Source: Lentisphaeria bacterium UBA1776 (lineage in GTDB: Bacteria; Verrucomicrobiota; Lentisphaeria; Victivallales; Victivallaceae). Taken from it: 30,241 bases of DNA. Both the position numbers and the translations under genes were made by a program. The stretch is from contig DCGO01000065.1 in assembly GCA_002314605.1 (NCBI GenBank), forward strand, positions 1-30,241, in the 5' to 3' direction. Within the stretch, counting starts at the first letter, position 1; every line of letters begins with the position of its first letter. Below, in pieces: positions 17,039 to 25,447 of the stretch. The notes beneath the pieces were generated by a model. It made no database searches. It had not been told where the DNA came from and saw nothing but the letters and a program-made list of their open reading frames with translations.

Positions 17039-17067
17039 AATATACTTTACCATCATCGCTTTTACAA
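17039..17067 (-). promoter_or_regulatory. Predicted promoter of ROK-GT39-methyltransferase set
   Basis: Read on the minus strand, TTGTAA (17067-17062), a 17-bp spacer and TATATT (17044-17039) fit a sigma70 promoter, 29 bp before the ROK start codon. It differs by one base from the -35 of the dehydrogenase and rhaA promoters, and the -10 is the same. Confidence 0.55.
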
Positions 17068-17182
17068 ACTGCAGACACGGTAAAATCCGTCTTCAGAGCG
17101 CACGTTGCCGGATTCCGGATATTTTATGCGCCGTATCTGCAGAAAAACGGTAAAAATTTTCCAACGTTTTCCGGAAAAAAAG

Positions 17183-17210
17183 TTGAAAAAACGGACGCAT
17201 ATAGTACAGT
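17183..17210 (+). promoter_or_regulatory. Predicted promoter of SNF2 gene
   Basis: TTGAAA (17183-17188), a 16-bp spacer and TACAGT (17205-17210) lie 90 bp before the SNF2 ATG. The match is moderate, and a second TATAGT at 17200-17205 overlaps it. Confidence 0.4.
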
Positions 17211-17300
17211 ATGAAGATCATGATCCGGAACATGCGGAAAAACTGCATCGGGGGGATGCGGTCCGGGACCGGTAAAAATTCCATTGGAGGGGGATGAATT

Positions 17301-20300
17301 ATGGTAAAAAATTTTGAAGGCCGTCTTGCTGCCGCATCCAGCGAAGAACAGGTCAAAGCAGCCAAACAGCTGCTGAAAAACGATGCGCTGACCAGTGTCT
17401 GGCGAATGCCCGGCGGACGGATCGGAGCGGTGTTTCATGACCACAATGCTTATGTGAGAACGGAAGTTCTTCCCGGCGAACCCGGCAGTGTGGATTGTGA
17501 AGTGTGCGGCAGAAGCGATCAGCATCTCTGCGCTCACGCTGTGGCGGTCATTCTGTACTGCACCCGGTTCAACCAGGAGATCAAAGCCATCGACGACGGG
17601 GTATCCAATTACGCAGGGCTCAAGTACGAAGGGCTGGATGCGCTGGCGGAAAAGACACCGGTCCAGCCGGTCTGCCGTCTTTCGCTGGAGGCTCTCTCGG
17701 CATTTCCCCATGTTCCAAGCAAGTGGGAAAATGCGGTCTTCGCCGTCAAACTGCACGGCAAAGAGCGGGATTATCTCGGCAACATCAACAATCTGCGGCA
17801 GCTTTTTTTCGAGAAAAAACTCTCCATTGCGCTGAAACTGAATGAGTTTTCTCTCCAGGACCAGCAGATCATCCGGTTCATGGCCGTCAACGGAGAACCG
17901 GACGGATCCCATATTCTTCTGAACAGCGAACAGACTGCAGAACTTTTTCACTCTCTTATCGGCTTTGAACGTTTCACCCGGGAAGGACGGCGGCTCTTCA
18001 TCCGAGGCGACCGGTGCGAACCGGTGATCCTGCGGGAAAAAAAGGCCGGGGATATCCGGTTTTCACCGGGAATAAAGGCCGGAGAAACCCTGATTCCCAT
18101 CAGCGGAGCAAAAGTCATTACAGGCCGCTCCGGCTGCTGGATCGGACATCTCGGGGAGTACTTTTTCATTCCGGGGACCGTGGATGTGGGCTGGCTCCGG
18201 AGCTTCTACCGTACAGGAGAACAGAGCACCTCTTCCGGACGGATCTCCGAAAGCATGCTGCAGGATGGGACCTTCCCCCTGCCGGTGCTGGACACGGATT
18301 CCCTTGCTCTGCGGCAGGAACACTGCAAGGTCCTGCTGGGCGCCCTGCTGGACGCGGAATCCCTGTTCCATCTGCAGGTGGAGTACCTCTATGAAAATGG
18401 GGTCTATCCGGCCGGGTCCGGCCGCATAGGCAGGCAGGGGAAAGCGTGTTTTCTCCGGGATGAATGCGCGGAACTGCAGCTGGAACGGGAACTGGATATG
18501 TTCGGCTTCCGCCGCAGCGGAGATATCTTCACCCTCGACAATCAGGAAGCAGCAGGAACCTTTCTCGACCGGGTTCTTCCGGCATGGCTGGAAACCCGGA
18601 ACAATCTTTGCCTGGAAGCGCCGCTGGCCCGGCTCTGCGCCGGAGGATGCGGACTTCCCCGGGCGGAATTCACCTGTTCGGTATTAAGCAGAAACGAAGC
18701 GGGATACCTGATGCAGTACGATCTTTCCGCCTCCGGCACACCACTGGGATTCAGAAAAACCGCAGCGGCAGTGCGCGTGGGAAAACTCTATATCGACTGC
18801 GGCGGCAAGGCTCTGGCAAAACTTCCGGAATCGCTTTCTTTTTTCATGCGAGGAGCCGTCAATGCCGTCACCGCACTGGATGAAAATCACCGGACATTTG
18901 AACTGCCTTTTTACCAGGTCCAGTATTTCCGGCACCTGACAGCCAGTCTGCCTGGAGCGTGTCCGGGAGTGTTTGACGAAGAAGCCCGTGCCGTTGCACC
19001 CGGAGAGGAAAATACGGAGCCACGCTTCACCTTCGCCGGGACCCTCCGCCAATATCAGAAGGAAGGGGTGGACTGGCTGGAAAAGATGACCGATCAGCTC
19101 TTCAACGTGATCCTGGCCGATGAAATGGGGCTGGGCAAGACGGTCCAGATTCTGGCGCTTTTAGCGCGCCGCCTGCCCCGGAACGGGAACCCCGCCATGG
19201 TCATCTGCCCCTCCAGTCTGGTCAGCAACTGGGAGCGGGAATGCAGCCGCTTCGTCCCCGGACTCCGCGTTGCCGCCATGCAGGGCAGTGGCCGCGGGGA
19301 CCTGTGGGAAAATCTTGCGGATTTCGATCTGGTGATCCTTTCTTATGCCACGGCCCGGCGGGACGCGACTCATCTGCGGAAACAGCACATGAGCTATCTC
19401 GTGCTGGACGAGGCCCAGCATATCAAGAATCCGGGAACCGCCAACTCCCAGAACTGCAAATCCATCCGGGCGACCCACCGGATCGTGCTGACCGGTACGC
19501 CCCTTGAAAATTCCAGCGAAGATCTCTGGAGCATCATGGATTTTCTGCATCCGGGGATGCTGGGAAGTTTCGCAGCTTTCCGGAAATTCTATGCGGAGAT
19601 TGCAGACAGTCAGGAACTTCAGCAGGATCTCGCCGCCCGGGTGTCACCCTTTCTGCTGCGCCGGACCAAAGCGCTGGTGGGACAGGAGCTGCCTCCCAAA
19701 CAGGAACGGACACTCTTCTGTGCAATGGAGGAGGGTCAGCGGAAGCTCTATGAAGACATCCGGGCCCACGGTCTGAAAGAACTTGCCAGAATGCGCAAGG
19801 GGGATCTGCGGGCAGGAACGGAGATCTTCACCACGCTGCTCCGTCTGCGGCAGATCTGCTGTCACCCGGCCCTGCTGCCGGAACATGCCGGACAGGATGT
19901 CGGTTCCGCCAAATTTGAACTTCTGCAGGAACTGGTGCTGGAGCACCTGGATTCCGGACACAAACTGTTGCTTTTCAGCCAGTTCACCAGTCTCCTGTCG
20001 CACATATCCCGGTGGCTGGATGAAGCGGGGATTGCATATGAATACCTGGACGGAGGCACCCGCAACCGGCAGGCCCGCGTGGATCATTTCAACAACGATC
20101 CGACGGTTCCCCTCTTCCTCCTGAGTCTAAAAGCGGGAGGGACCGGACTGAACCTGACAGCGGCGGATACGGTGATCATCTGCGACCCGTGGTGGAACCC
20201 GGCGGCGGAACTTCAGGCGGCGGACCGTACCCACCGGATCGGCCAGACCCGCAAAGTCACCATGCTGAAACTGCTGGTCAAGGATTCCATTGAAGAAAAA

Positions 20301-20411
20301 ATTCTGGACATGCAGCTTCAGAAACAGGAAATTTTCAACAACGTCATCGACAACCCGGGAGTCGGCGGAGGCAAATTCTCCATCGATGAACTGAAATTTT
20401 TACTGTCCTGA
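17301..20411 (+). CDS. SWIM zinc finger SNF2-family helicase
   Basis: The 1036-residue protein is a bacterial SWI2/SNF2 ATPase, expected to translocate on DNA and remodel protein-DNA or RNA polymerase complexes. An N-terminal SWIM-like finger is formed by Cys66, Cys69, Cys77 and His79 (CEVC...LCAH), with one more residue in the first pair than the CxC consensus. A long middle part (about 90-560) has no motif I recognise. The ATPase core begins near residue 580: Walker A DEMGLGKT near 606-615, the DEAQH box at 703-707, LTGTPLENSSEDLWSIMDFL, then in the second lobe GGTGLNLTAADTVI and DRTHRIGQ at 975-982. Length is usual for the SWIM-containing type. GGAGGGGG precedes ATG 17301. No nuclease or methyltransferase partner is adjacent, so a defence role is not supported. 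Confidence 0.92.
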   Translation: MVKNFEGRLAAASSEEQVKAAKQLLKNDALTSVWRMPGGRIGAVFHDHNAYVRTEVLPGEPGSVDCEVCGRSDQHLCAHAVAVILYCTRFNQEIKAIDDGVSNYAGLKYEGLDALAEKTPVQPVCRLSLEALSAFPHVPSKWENAVFAVKLHGKERDYLGNINNLRQLFFEKKLSIALKLNEFSLQDQQIIRFMAVNGEPDGSHILLNSEQTAELFHSLIGFERFTREGRRLFIRGDRCEPVILREKKAGDIRFSPGIKAGETLIPISGAKVITGRSGCWIGHLGEYFFIPGTVDVGWLRSFYRTGEQSTSSGRISESMLQDGTFPLPVLDTDSLALRQEHCKVLLGALLDAESLFHLQVEYLYENGVYPAGSGRIGRQGKACFLRDECAELQLERELDMFGFRRSGDIFTLDNQEAAGTFLDRVLPAWLETRNNLCLEAPLARLCAGGCGLPRAEFTCSVLSRNEAGYLMQYDLSASGTPLGFRKTAAAVRVGKLYIDCGGKALAKLPESLSFFMRGAVNAVTALDENHRTFELPFYQVQYFRHLTASLPGACPGVFDEEARAVAPGEENTEPRFTFAGTLRQYQKEGVDWLEKMTDQLFNVILADEMGLGKTVQILALLARRLPRNGNPAMVICPSSLVSNWERECSRFVPGLRVAAMQGSGRGDLWENLADFDLVILSYATARRDATHLRKQHMSYLVLDEAQHIKNPGTANSQNCKSIRATHRIVLTGTPLENSSEDLWSIMDFLHPGMLGSFAAFRKFYAEIADSQELQQDLAARVSPFLLRRTKALVGQELPPKQERTLFCAMEEGQRKLYEDIRAHGLKELARMRKGDLRAGTEIFTTLLRLRQICCHPALLPEHAGQDVGSAKFELLQELVLEHLDSGHKLLLFSQFTSLLSHISRWLDEAGIAYEYLDGGTRNRQARVDHFNNDPTVPLFLLSLKAGGTGLNLTAADTVIICDPWWNPAAELQAADRTHRIGQTRKVTMLKLLVKDSIEEKILDMQLQKQEIFNNVIDNPGVGGGKFSIDELKFLLS

Positions 20412-20457
20412 GTTTTCGTGGGGGAAAAAAACTTCAAGTTTTGGGGAGAGAGAAAAG

Positions 20458-21342
20458 ATGAAGAGTCTGAAATGCAGCAAGTGCAATTCAAGCAACCTGC
20501 CGGATGCGGTCGTGTGCATCCGCTGCGGAGCACGGTTGGAACGAAAGAAGCCCCATACGGCCGAAAAACTCTGGAAGGCAGGGATTCTTCAGTCGATTCT
20601 GACCGCTCCATGGAAACTGGTCCGCTGGAGTCTGAGAACCGTCTGGGGAACCGTGCAGCTGTGTCTCATTCTGCTGCTGACTGCCGCAACGATCCTCGGG
20701 ATACTGGCGTTTGCGCCATTCAACCTGCCGGAAATGCCCTTCCCGCAGACAGCCACGGAAAAAGATCTGCATGACGATCTGCGTGTACTTCTGAGAAAAG
20801 GCGGCATTATGGAACTGGAACTCCAGCGGATCATACAGCTGGGCAACTACCTCATTTTTGCCCCCCAGTCCCAGTATATGCGTCACACCCGGAAAGATAA
20901 AAAAATACCCGGACCGGATGGAAATACCGGTTATTTTTCCATGCGGATGCAGGACAGCAATACCATCATCTTTGCATTTGTCTGGAAATACAAAGACAAA
21001 CACCCCATACTGCTTTCCGCAATATTCCGGCAACCGGCCACTGCGAACGCAATCATGAAGCTCCAGGGATTCCGGCTCGGGCAGCTCCAGATTCCTGAGG
21101 AATTGTTCACCTGGATCGCACTCCGGCGTCTGCGCCGCTGGAACCGGCATGAGCGGTTCACGGAAGTGCTCCAGCGGGTGGTGGCGATGCGTCACCTGGA
21201 AGACGAGCCTCCCGCCGATGAAAAGCCGCAGGATATGCTTGAAATTGCGGAAAAAGTCAAAAAGGCGCTGCTGGACAACTCCGAAAAAAAGGATGTGTTC
21301 CTCCTGAAAATCAATCCGCCGGACGCTATGCGCCTGCGGTGA
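20458..21342 (+). CDS. Unrecognised zinc-ribbon membrane protein
   Basis: I do not recognise this 294-residue protein. It starts with a zinc ribbon (Cys6, Cys9, Cys20, Cys23: CSKC and CIRC). One clear membrane helix follows at about residues 64-86, which would place the ribbon in the cytoplasm and the last 200 residues in the periplasm. The C-terminal part is mixed alpha/beta with many basic residues (a WIALRRLRRWNRHERF stretch near 220-235) and a helical tail. Such a ribbon-plus-helix layout occurs in many unrelated sensors and envelope proteins. GGGGAGAG lies 11-18 nt before the ATG. It follows the SNF2 gene by 46 nt on the same strand and ends 25 nt before convergent comF. Confidence 0.7.
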   Translation: MKSLKCSKCNSSNLPDAVVCIRCGARLERKKPHTAEKLWKAGILQSILTAPWKLVRWSLRTVWGTVQLCLILLLTAATILGILAFAPFNLPEMPFPQTATEKDLHDDLRVLLRKGGIMELELQRIIQLGNYLIFAPQSQYMRHTRKDKKIPGPDGNTGYFSMRMQDSNTIIFAFVWKYKDKHPILLSAIFRQPATANAIMKLQGFRLGQLQIPEELFTWIALRRLRRWNRHERFTEVLQRVVAMRHLEDEPPADEKPQDMLEIAEKVKKALLDNSEKKDVFLLKINPPDAMRLR

Positions 21343-21367
21343 CCGGAAGCGCACCTCCTCCGACAGT

Positions 21368-22057
21368 TCATGCCCGGGCAAGCGTCAGCACCCGGACACC
21401 GGCAGCGCCGGCATCAAGCAAGGTTTCCGCCGCTTCGTGAAGCGTCGATCCGGTGGTGAAAACATCATCCAGCACCCAGACATTCAAGCCGTCCAGGCGG
21501 ATCCACGGCCAGACGGCAAAGGCGCCCTTGAGGTTTTTCACACGCATCTTCCGGGGAAGTGCTGCCTGGTGGGGCGTCGGCCTCGTCCGGAACATGACCT
21601 GGCGAAAAGGCACATGAAGATCCCGGGCGCAAATGCTGGCAAACAGAGCCGACTGATTATAGGACCTCGACCAGCAGCGGGTAAAAAAAAGCGGAACCGA
21701 AGTCATCATGTCCATGGGTTCGGAAATCTCCTTCAGTCTCTCCGCCGCAATGAAACCGAACGGCCGGGCCAGTTCCGGAAAACCGCCGAATTTGAACCGC
21801 TGCACCAGCAGCTTTCCGTATCCGGAATAAGGGAAACAACTTACGGCATAGCGCCAGGGACGAAGTTCTTCGCGGAGACACTTGCTGCACTGGGCCAATG
21901 CGCCGTCCAGCTCCCCGCCGCACCCGGGACAACGGATCCCGTCAAAAAGCTTCATTTTTTCGCGGCACTCGCGACAGAAAGCATTACACTTGTCCGAGGG
22001 GGCCCCGCATCCTGGACAGGGGAAAATCCCGAGCGCCTGACGCAGAAAATTCAGCAC
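21368..22057 (-). CDS. comF: ComF family phosphoribosyltransferase-like protein
   Basis: The 229-residue protein matches ComF/GntX proteins, which help DNA uptake or use of DNA as nutrient. It has an N-terminal zinc finger with several CxxC pairs (CPGC at 14-17, CREC at 28-31, CPGC at 43-46, CSKC at 57-60). The C-terminal phosphoribosyltransferase domain carries the PRPP loop VLDDVFTTGSTL near residue 194-205. The start codon is GTG (22057-22055) and overlaps the holA stop by 7 nt, so it is probably translated by coupling. No other competence gene is present here. The molecular reaction of ComF is not well known. Confidence 0.9.
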   Translation of the reverse strand: MLNFLRQALGIFPCPGCGAPSDKCNAFCRECREKMKLFDGIRCPGCGGELDGALAQCSKCLREELRPWRYAVSCFPYSGYGKLLVQRFKFGGFPELARPFGFIAAERLKEISEPMDMMTSVPLFFTRCWSRSYNQSALFASICARDLHVPFRQVMFRTRPTPHQAALPRKMRVKNLKGAFAVWPWIRLDGLNVWVLDDVFTTGSTLHEAAETLLDAGAAGVRVLTLARA

Positions 22058-23130
22058 GTCCTGCAGACTCCCGTAATCTCAAAAATCATCTGTTCCAGCA
22101 CGATCCGCCGGTCTCCGCCACCGGAAACCAGCGCCCGGTTGGCTTTCAGAACAGCGTGCAAGATCCGGGCAAGTTCCTCATCACCGAACCGGGCGGCTCC
22201 CTCGCACATTTTGAAGGCACGGTATGGATGAAGTTTCAGCAGCATATTATCCGGGTGCTGATCCCGGAGTTCCTGGGGGATGCTGTCAAATGTATGCGGA
22301 TTCACCCGGGAGACATGAAGTTCCCGCATGGCCTGCCTCAGCTTGATCATCCCCTGAAACTCACTGGACACCATGGCAAGAACCCGGATCTCCGCATCCC
22401 CCTGTTTCAGCAAAGTGTCCAGCACCGTCAGGGCCTCCCGGGCATTGCGGGCAACCAGCGCTCCGGTGAAGTTCCACCCCATGGCCTCCGGGGTACGGCT
22501 GCAGACAGCCCGGCAGTCCGCCAGAGAGATCTCCGGCTCGGCTCCGGCGTAGGCGATCACTTTGGCGACCTCCTGATACAAGGTTCCGGGATCACTGCCG
22601 GAAATCTCCTCGATGTACCCGATCGCGGAGGATGCAATATGCTTGCCGGCATCTTCGCACCACTCCCGGATCCGGACCTTGCGGTTTTCGGCGAAATTCC
22701 GGTCCCCTGCCCGGCCGGAAGCACAGATCTCCACCGAGGCCCCGGCGGCCTTCACCGCCTTCGCCCAGCTTTTGCGCTGGTCAAAACCGGGACCGTTCAG
22801 GATGATGGACTGCTCCTCCGGAAGTGGTGCGGCCAGCATCCCGGCCAGCACCCCGGCGGAACTCTCTTCTTTGTAAGCGGCGGCAAGCTCGTCAAAATAA
22901 CCGAAATTCCGGATCCAGATATACTGGCTGTCCGCAAACATGGGCGGCGTCCGCAACGTGTCCAGGAGCCGGTTCACCAGATCCGGAAATTTGATCGATT
23001 CAGGTTCCGAATCAATGATCTCCATGTCGGATTTTTCCGGTTCGGCGCGACACAGGTCCGCCGCCGCAGCCCGGGCATGGGCCTTGGCGGTAAAATCATC
23101 GTCGCCGCTGATGATGACAAGCTTGCCCAT
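22051..23130 (-). CDS. holA: DNA polymerase III delta subunit
   Basis: The 359-residue protein resembles HolA, the clamp-loader subunit that opens the beta sliding clamp. Family features are the N-terminal LVIISGDDDFTAKAHARAAA, a PPMFADSQYIWIRNF segment (the 'slfs..rlv.l' region that binds the clamp), the PEEQSIILNG strand and the C-terminal LLLKLHPYRAFKMCEGAARF helix region. The sequence is divergent, as is normal for this subunit, and the length is typical (about 340 aa). Start ATG 23130 is 6 nt after the arnC stop, with only a weak GAGTGA site. It sits between arnC and comF and has no functional tie to lipid A. Confidence 0.82.
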   Translation of the reverse strand: MGKLVIISGDDDFTAKAHARAAAADLCRAEPEKSDMEIIDSEPESIKFPDLVNRLLDTLRTPPMFADSQYIWIRNFGYFDELAAAYKEESSAGVLAGMLAAPLPEEQSIILNGPGFDQRKSWAKAVKAAGASVEICASGRAGDRNFAENRKVRIREWCEDAGKHIASSAIGYIEEISGSDPGTLYQEVAKVIAYAGAEPEISLADCRAVCSRTPEAMGWNFTGALVARNAREALTVLDTLLKQGDAEIRVLAMVSSEFQGMIKLRQAMRELHVSRVNPHTFDSIPQELRDQHPDNMLLKLHPYRAFKMCEGAARFGDEELARILHAVLKANRALVSGGGDRRIVLEQMIFEITGVCRTC

Positions 23131-23136
23131 AAAAAA

Positions 23137-24102
23137 TCACTCGGATTTGCGGCCCAGCACCCGGTCGATGAAGAATGCCGGCCGGGCACGGACATCGGTG
23201 TAGATTCTGCCGATATACTCTCCGATGAGCCCGATCCCCACCATTTGGATACCCACAAAGATGAACAGCACCGCAAACAGAGTGAAAGTACCGAACTGCC
23301 CCCACTTGTCCCCGTCGCTGATGATGAAACGCCGCAGGATGATGTAAAGACTCAACAGAAATCCCGATGCCCCGGACAGCAGACCGAAATAGGTCAGGAT
23401 CCGCAGCGGAAACGTGGTCATGCAGGTCAGCAGATTGAACTGCAGATTGATGAGCTTCCAGAGGGAATACTTGGATTCCCCGAAGGCCCGTTCACAGTGT
23501 CCCACCGGAATTTCGCAGGTATTGCGGGCGAAACTGTTGCCCAGCACCGGAATAAAGGTACTGCGCTCTCTGCACTGTTTCATGGCCTCCACCACCGGCC
23601 GGCGGTAAGCCCGGAGCATACAGCCGTAATCGTGCATCTTCACCCCGGTAGCCGCCTGAGCGGCCTTGTTGACGACCTTGGACGGCAGAGTCCGCAGAAT
23701 CGAGTCCTTGCGGTTCTGACGGATGGTCCCCACCACATCGTTGCCCAATTCCGCCGCCTCCACCAAGTGCCCGAATTCTTCCGGAGGATTCTGCAGATCC
23801 GCATCCAGCGTGATCACCAAATCCCCGCGCACCAGAGAAAATCCCGCCATAATGGCGGAATGCTGCCCGTAATTCCGGTTCAGAAAGCAGCTGATCACCT
23901 GATCCGGATGGGCTTCGGACGCCTTGCTCATGATCTCAGACGACCGGTCACGGCTGCCGTCATCCACCAGAATGAGTTCGTAACGGCGACCCGTTTTTTC
24001 CAGTGACACCAGACACCGGGAAATCAGTTCCTCCAGACAGCCTTCTTCATTGTAAACCGGAACGACTACGGAGATAAACTCCACACGACTTGCAGACTGC
24101 AT
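23137..24102 (-). CDS. arnC: ArnC-like undecaprenyl-phosphate glycosyltransferase
   Basis: The 321-residue protein is a family 2 glycosyltransferase of the DPM1/ArnC/GtrB group. The catalytic domain shows VVVPVYNEE, ILVDDGSRDRS and the metal site LDADLQNPPEE (99-109). Two C-terminal membrane helices follow (about 232-260 and 272-295), and the end reads GEYIGRIYTDVRARP. Segments such as MHDYGCMLRAYRRPVV, ERSTFIP and FGESKYSLWKLINL are close to E. coli ArnC as I remember it. ArnC moves formyl-aminoarabinose from UDP to undecaprenyl phosphate on the inner membrane. The flanking arnB and ArnT-like genes support this. Other polyprenyl-phosphate sugar transferases of the group remain possible. GAGGAGA lies before ATG 24102. 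Confidence 0.82.
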   Translation of the reverse strand: MQSASRVEFISVVVPVYNEEGCLEELISRCLVSLEKTGRRYELILVDDGSRDRSSEIMSKASEAHPDQVISCFLNRNYGQHSAIMAGFSLVRGDLVITLDADLQNPPEEFGHLVEAAELGNDVVGTIRQNRKDSILRTLPSKVVNKAAQAATGVKMHDYGCMLRAYRRPVVEAMKQCRERSTFIPVLGNSFARNTCEIPVGHCERAFGESKYSLWKLINLQFNLLTCMTTFPLRILTYFGLLSGASGFLLSLYIILRRFIISDGDKWGQFGTFTLFAVLFIFVGIQMVGIGLIGEYIGRIYTDVRARPAFFIDRVLGRKSE

Positions 24103-24124
24103 ATAAAATTCTCCTCTTTTACAA

Positions 24125-25447
24125 TTATCGACCGAACAACGACATCACTCCGCAAAGAATGGACGCCGAAAGCCACGCCAAACACAATACCTGTGACGCC
24201 AGATCCCGGGGGATCCCGCTCAAACGCTCCAGCCACAACGGGCGCCACTCATCCAAACGCATCAGCAGCACTCCGGCAAGACCGCATCCGGAAAGCACCA
24301 GTGCCGGAGGCTTCAGAAGCTGCAGGTGAAACAACATTTCGCCGAAAGCGCAGAAAATCAGACTGAACACCAGTCCGGCCGCTCCGACCTCCACCAGGAT
24401 CCGGTTCCACAGGAGGACCCGGTTCCGGGAAGACCCAAGAACCGCACGGTGAAGCACGGCGGCAAAAAAGATTACTCCACAGGGAAGAAGAAGCGCCGGT
24501 GCCGCCCCTTCTTCCGGCAGAACACACCAGTATCCGGCCGTCAGCAGCAGCCCGATCCCCCACATCCGGGTCAATCTTCCCAATTTTCTCCACTGCAGAA
24601 GCGCCCCCCAGACCGCCGTGATCTCCAATGCAAAAAAAGGCAGACACCCGTAGAACCACAGATCGGCGGACGGTGTCCTCAACGGTGTGGACTCCGCAAA
24701 ATCCCGTGCCAATTCTCTGGCACAAAGACTCAACCATCCGGAAACGCCGGACGGCCGTTCCGCAATGATCATGGGCAGCATGTAGAAAACCGCACCGATC
24801 AGAAAAGCGGGAACGATCTGCCAGTTCCGGACACGCCGCCGGAAACCGCTGAAGGAAAAAAACGGCAGCAGAAAGGGCAGCACGGCACATTGAGTGGAGA
24901 GTCCCGCGCTCCATCCCCCAGCGAAAAACAGGATCCAGAAGAGGTAAAGTGTCCGGACAGACTGCCGTTCCGCAGCCAGGAAGAAAAAACCTACCATCAC
25001 CATATTGGATGCACTGGCCGTCATCAGCGGCAGTCCCATCCGCCCCGGCAGCAGAAAAACACAGGATCCGGCCAGCATCCACCCGGCGGTCAGCGCCGCA
25101 GAGACTCCGTACAGACGTTTTGCAAGCACCAGCACGATCCCGAGAACCAGCAATGCTCCTGCAACAGAGGGGATCCGGGTCAGAAGCGCCACCGCATCGG
25201 CGCTCCCGACACTCTGGGAAATCACGCCGCCAAGCAGAAACCACAGCGGCGTCTCCGTGCCTGATACCTGCAGCAGACCGGCAAAATCCCCGCGGGTAAA
25301 AAGCGCCCTGATGGTACGGGCATAGACCATCTCCGTCTCGGTCAGGGGTTCAGCCCCCAGCCGATACGTAAGTGCCGCAGCCGCAAACACCCAGATAAAA
25401 ATCTGAGGGCACTGCCGGCGGACAGACTGGAAGAACCTGCGGATCAA
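24125..25447 (-). CDS. Degenerate ArnT-like GT-C membrane protein
   Basis: The 440-residue protein has about ten to eleven hydrophobic segments and resembles the membrane part of ArnT/GT83 glycosyltransferases, which move aminoarabinose from undecaprenyl phosphate to lipid A. The first loop reads EPLTETEMVYARTIRALFTRGDF, where ArnT has ...DETRYAEIAREM; the acidic D before E is replaced by T. The next loop reads GTETPLWFLL instead of FEKPPLGYW. It is about 100 residues shorter than ArnT and lacks the soluble C-terminal domain. It may have lost activity or use another donor. The start is TTG, whose last bases form part of the arnB stop (TTGA), with AGGTGA upstream, so translation is probably coupled. 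arnB and arnC on both sides support an envelope role. Confidence 0.65.
   Translation of the reverse strand: MIRRFFQSVRRQCPQIFIWVFAAAALTYRLGAEPLTETEMVYARTIRALFTRGDFAGLLQVSGTETPLWFLLGGVISQSVGSADAVALLTRIPSVAGALLVLGIVLVLAKRLYGVSAALTAGWMLAGSCVFLLPGRMGLPLMTASASNMVMVGFFFLAAERQSVRTLYLFWILFFAGGWSAGLSTQCAVLPFLLPFFSFSGFRRRVRNWQIVPAFLIGAVFYMLPMIIAERPSGVSGWLSLCARELARDFAESTPLRTPSADLWFYGCLPFFALEITAVWGALLQWRKLGRLTRMWGIGLLLTAGYWCVLPEEGAAPALLLPCGVIFFAAVLHRAVLGSSRNRVLLWNRILVEVGAAGLVFSLIFCAFGEMLFHLQLLKPPALVLSGCGLAGVLLMRLDEWRPLWLERLSGIPRDLASQVLCLAWLSASILCGVMSLFGR

Larger units (their letters stand above)
17011..17300. other. Divergent intergenic region, ROK / SNF2
   Basis: This 290-bp gap is the longest without a real gene. 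It holds one predicted promoter for each side (17039-17067 leftward, 17183-17210 rightward) and the SNF2 ribosome site GGAGGGGG near 17286. I see no RNA gene or operator repeat in it. Confidence 0.6.

Noticed and set aside
13412..20411. DNA methyltransferase plus SNF2 helicase as a possible BREX/DISARM-like defence system
   Set aside because: The two are on opposite strands in separate units, with a glycosyltransferase and a sugar kinase between them. None of the other core proteins (PglZ, BrxC, DrmA/B) or a nuclease is seen.
21898..24006. A 702-codon plus-strand frame opposite comF, holA and arnC
   Set aside because: Antisense shadow crossing three genes with clear families. No start signal or domain supports it.
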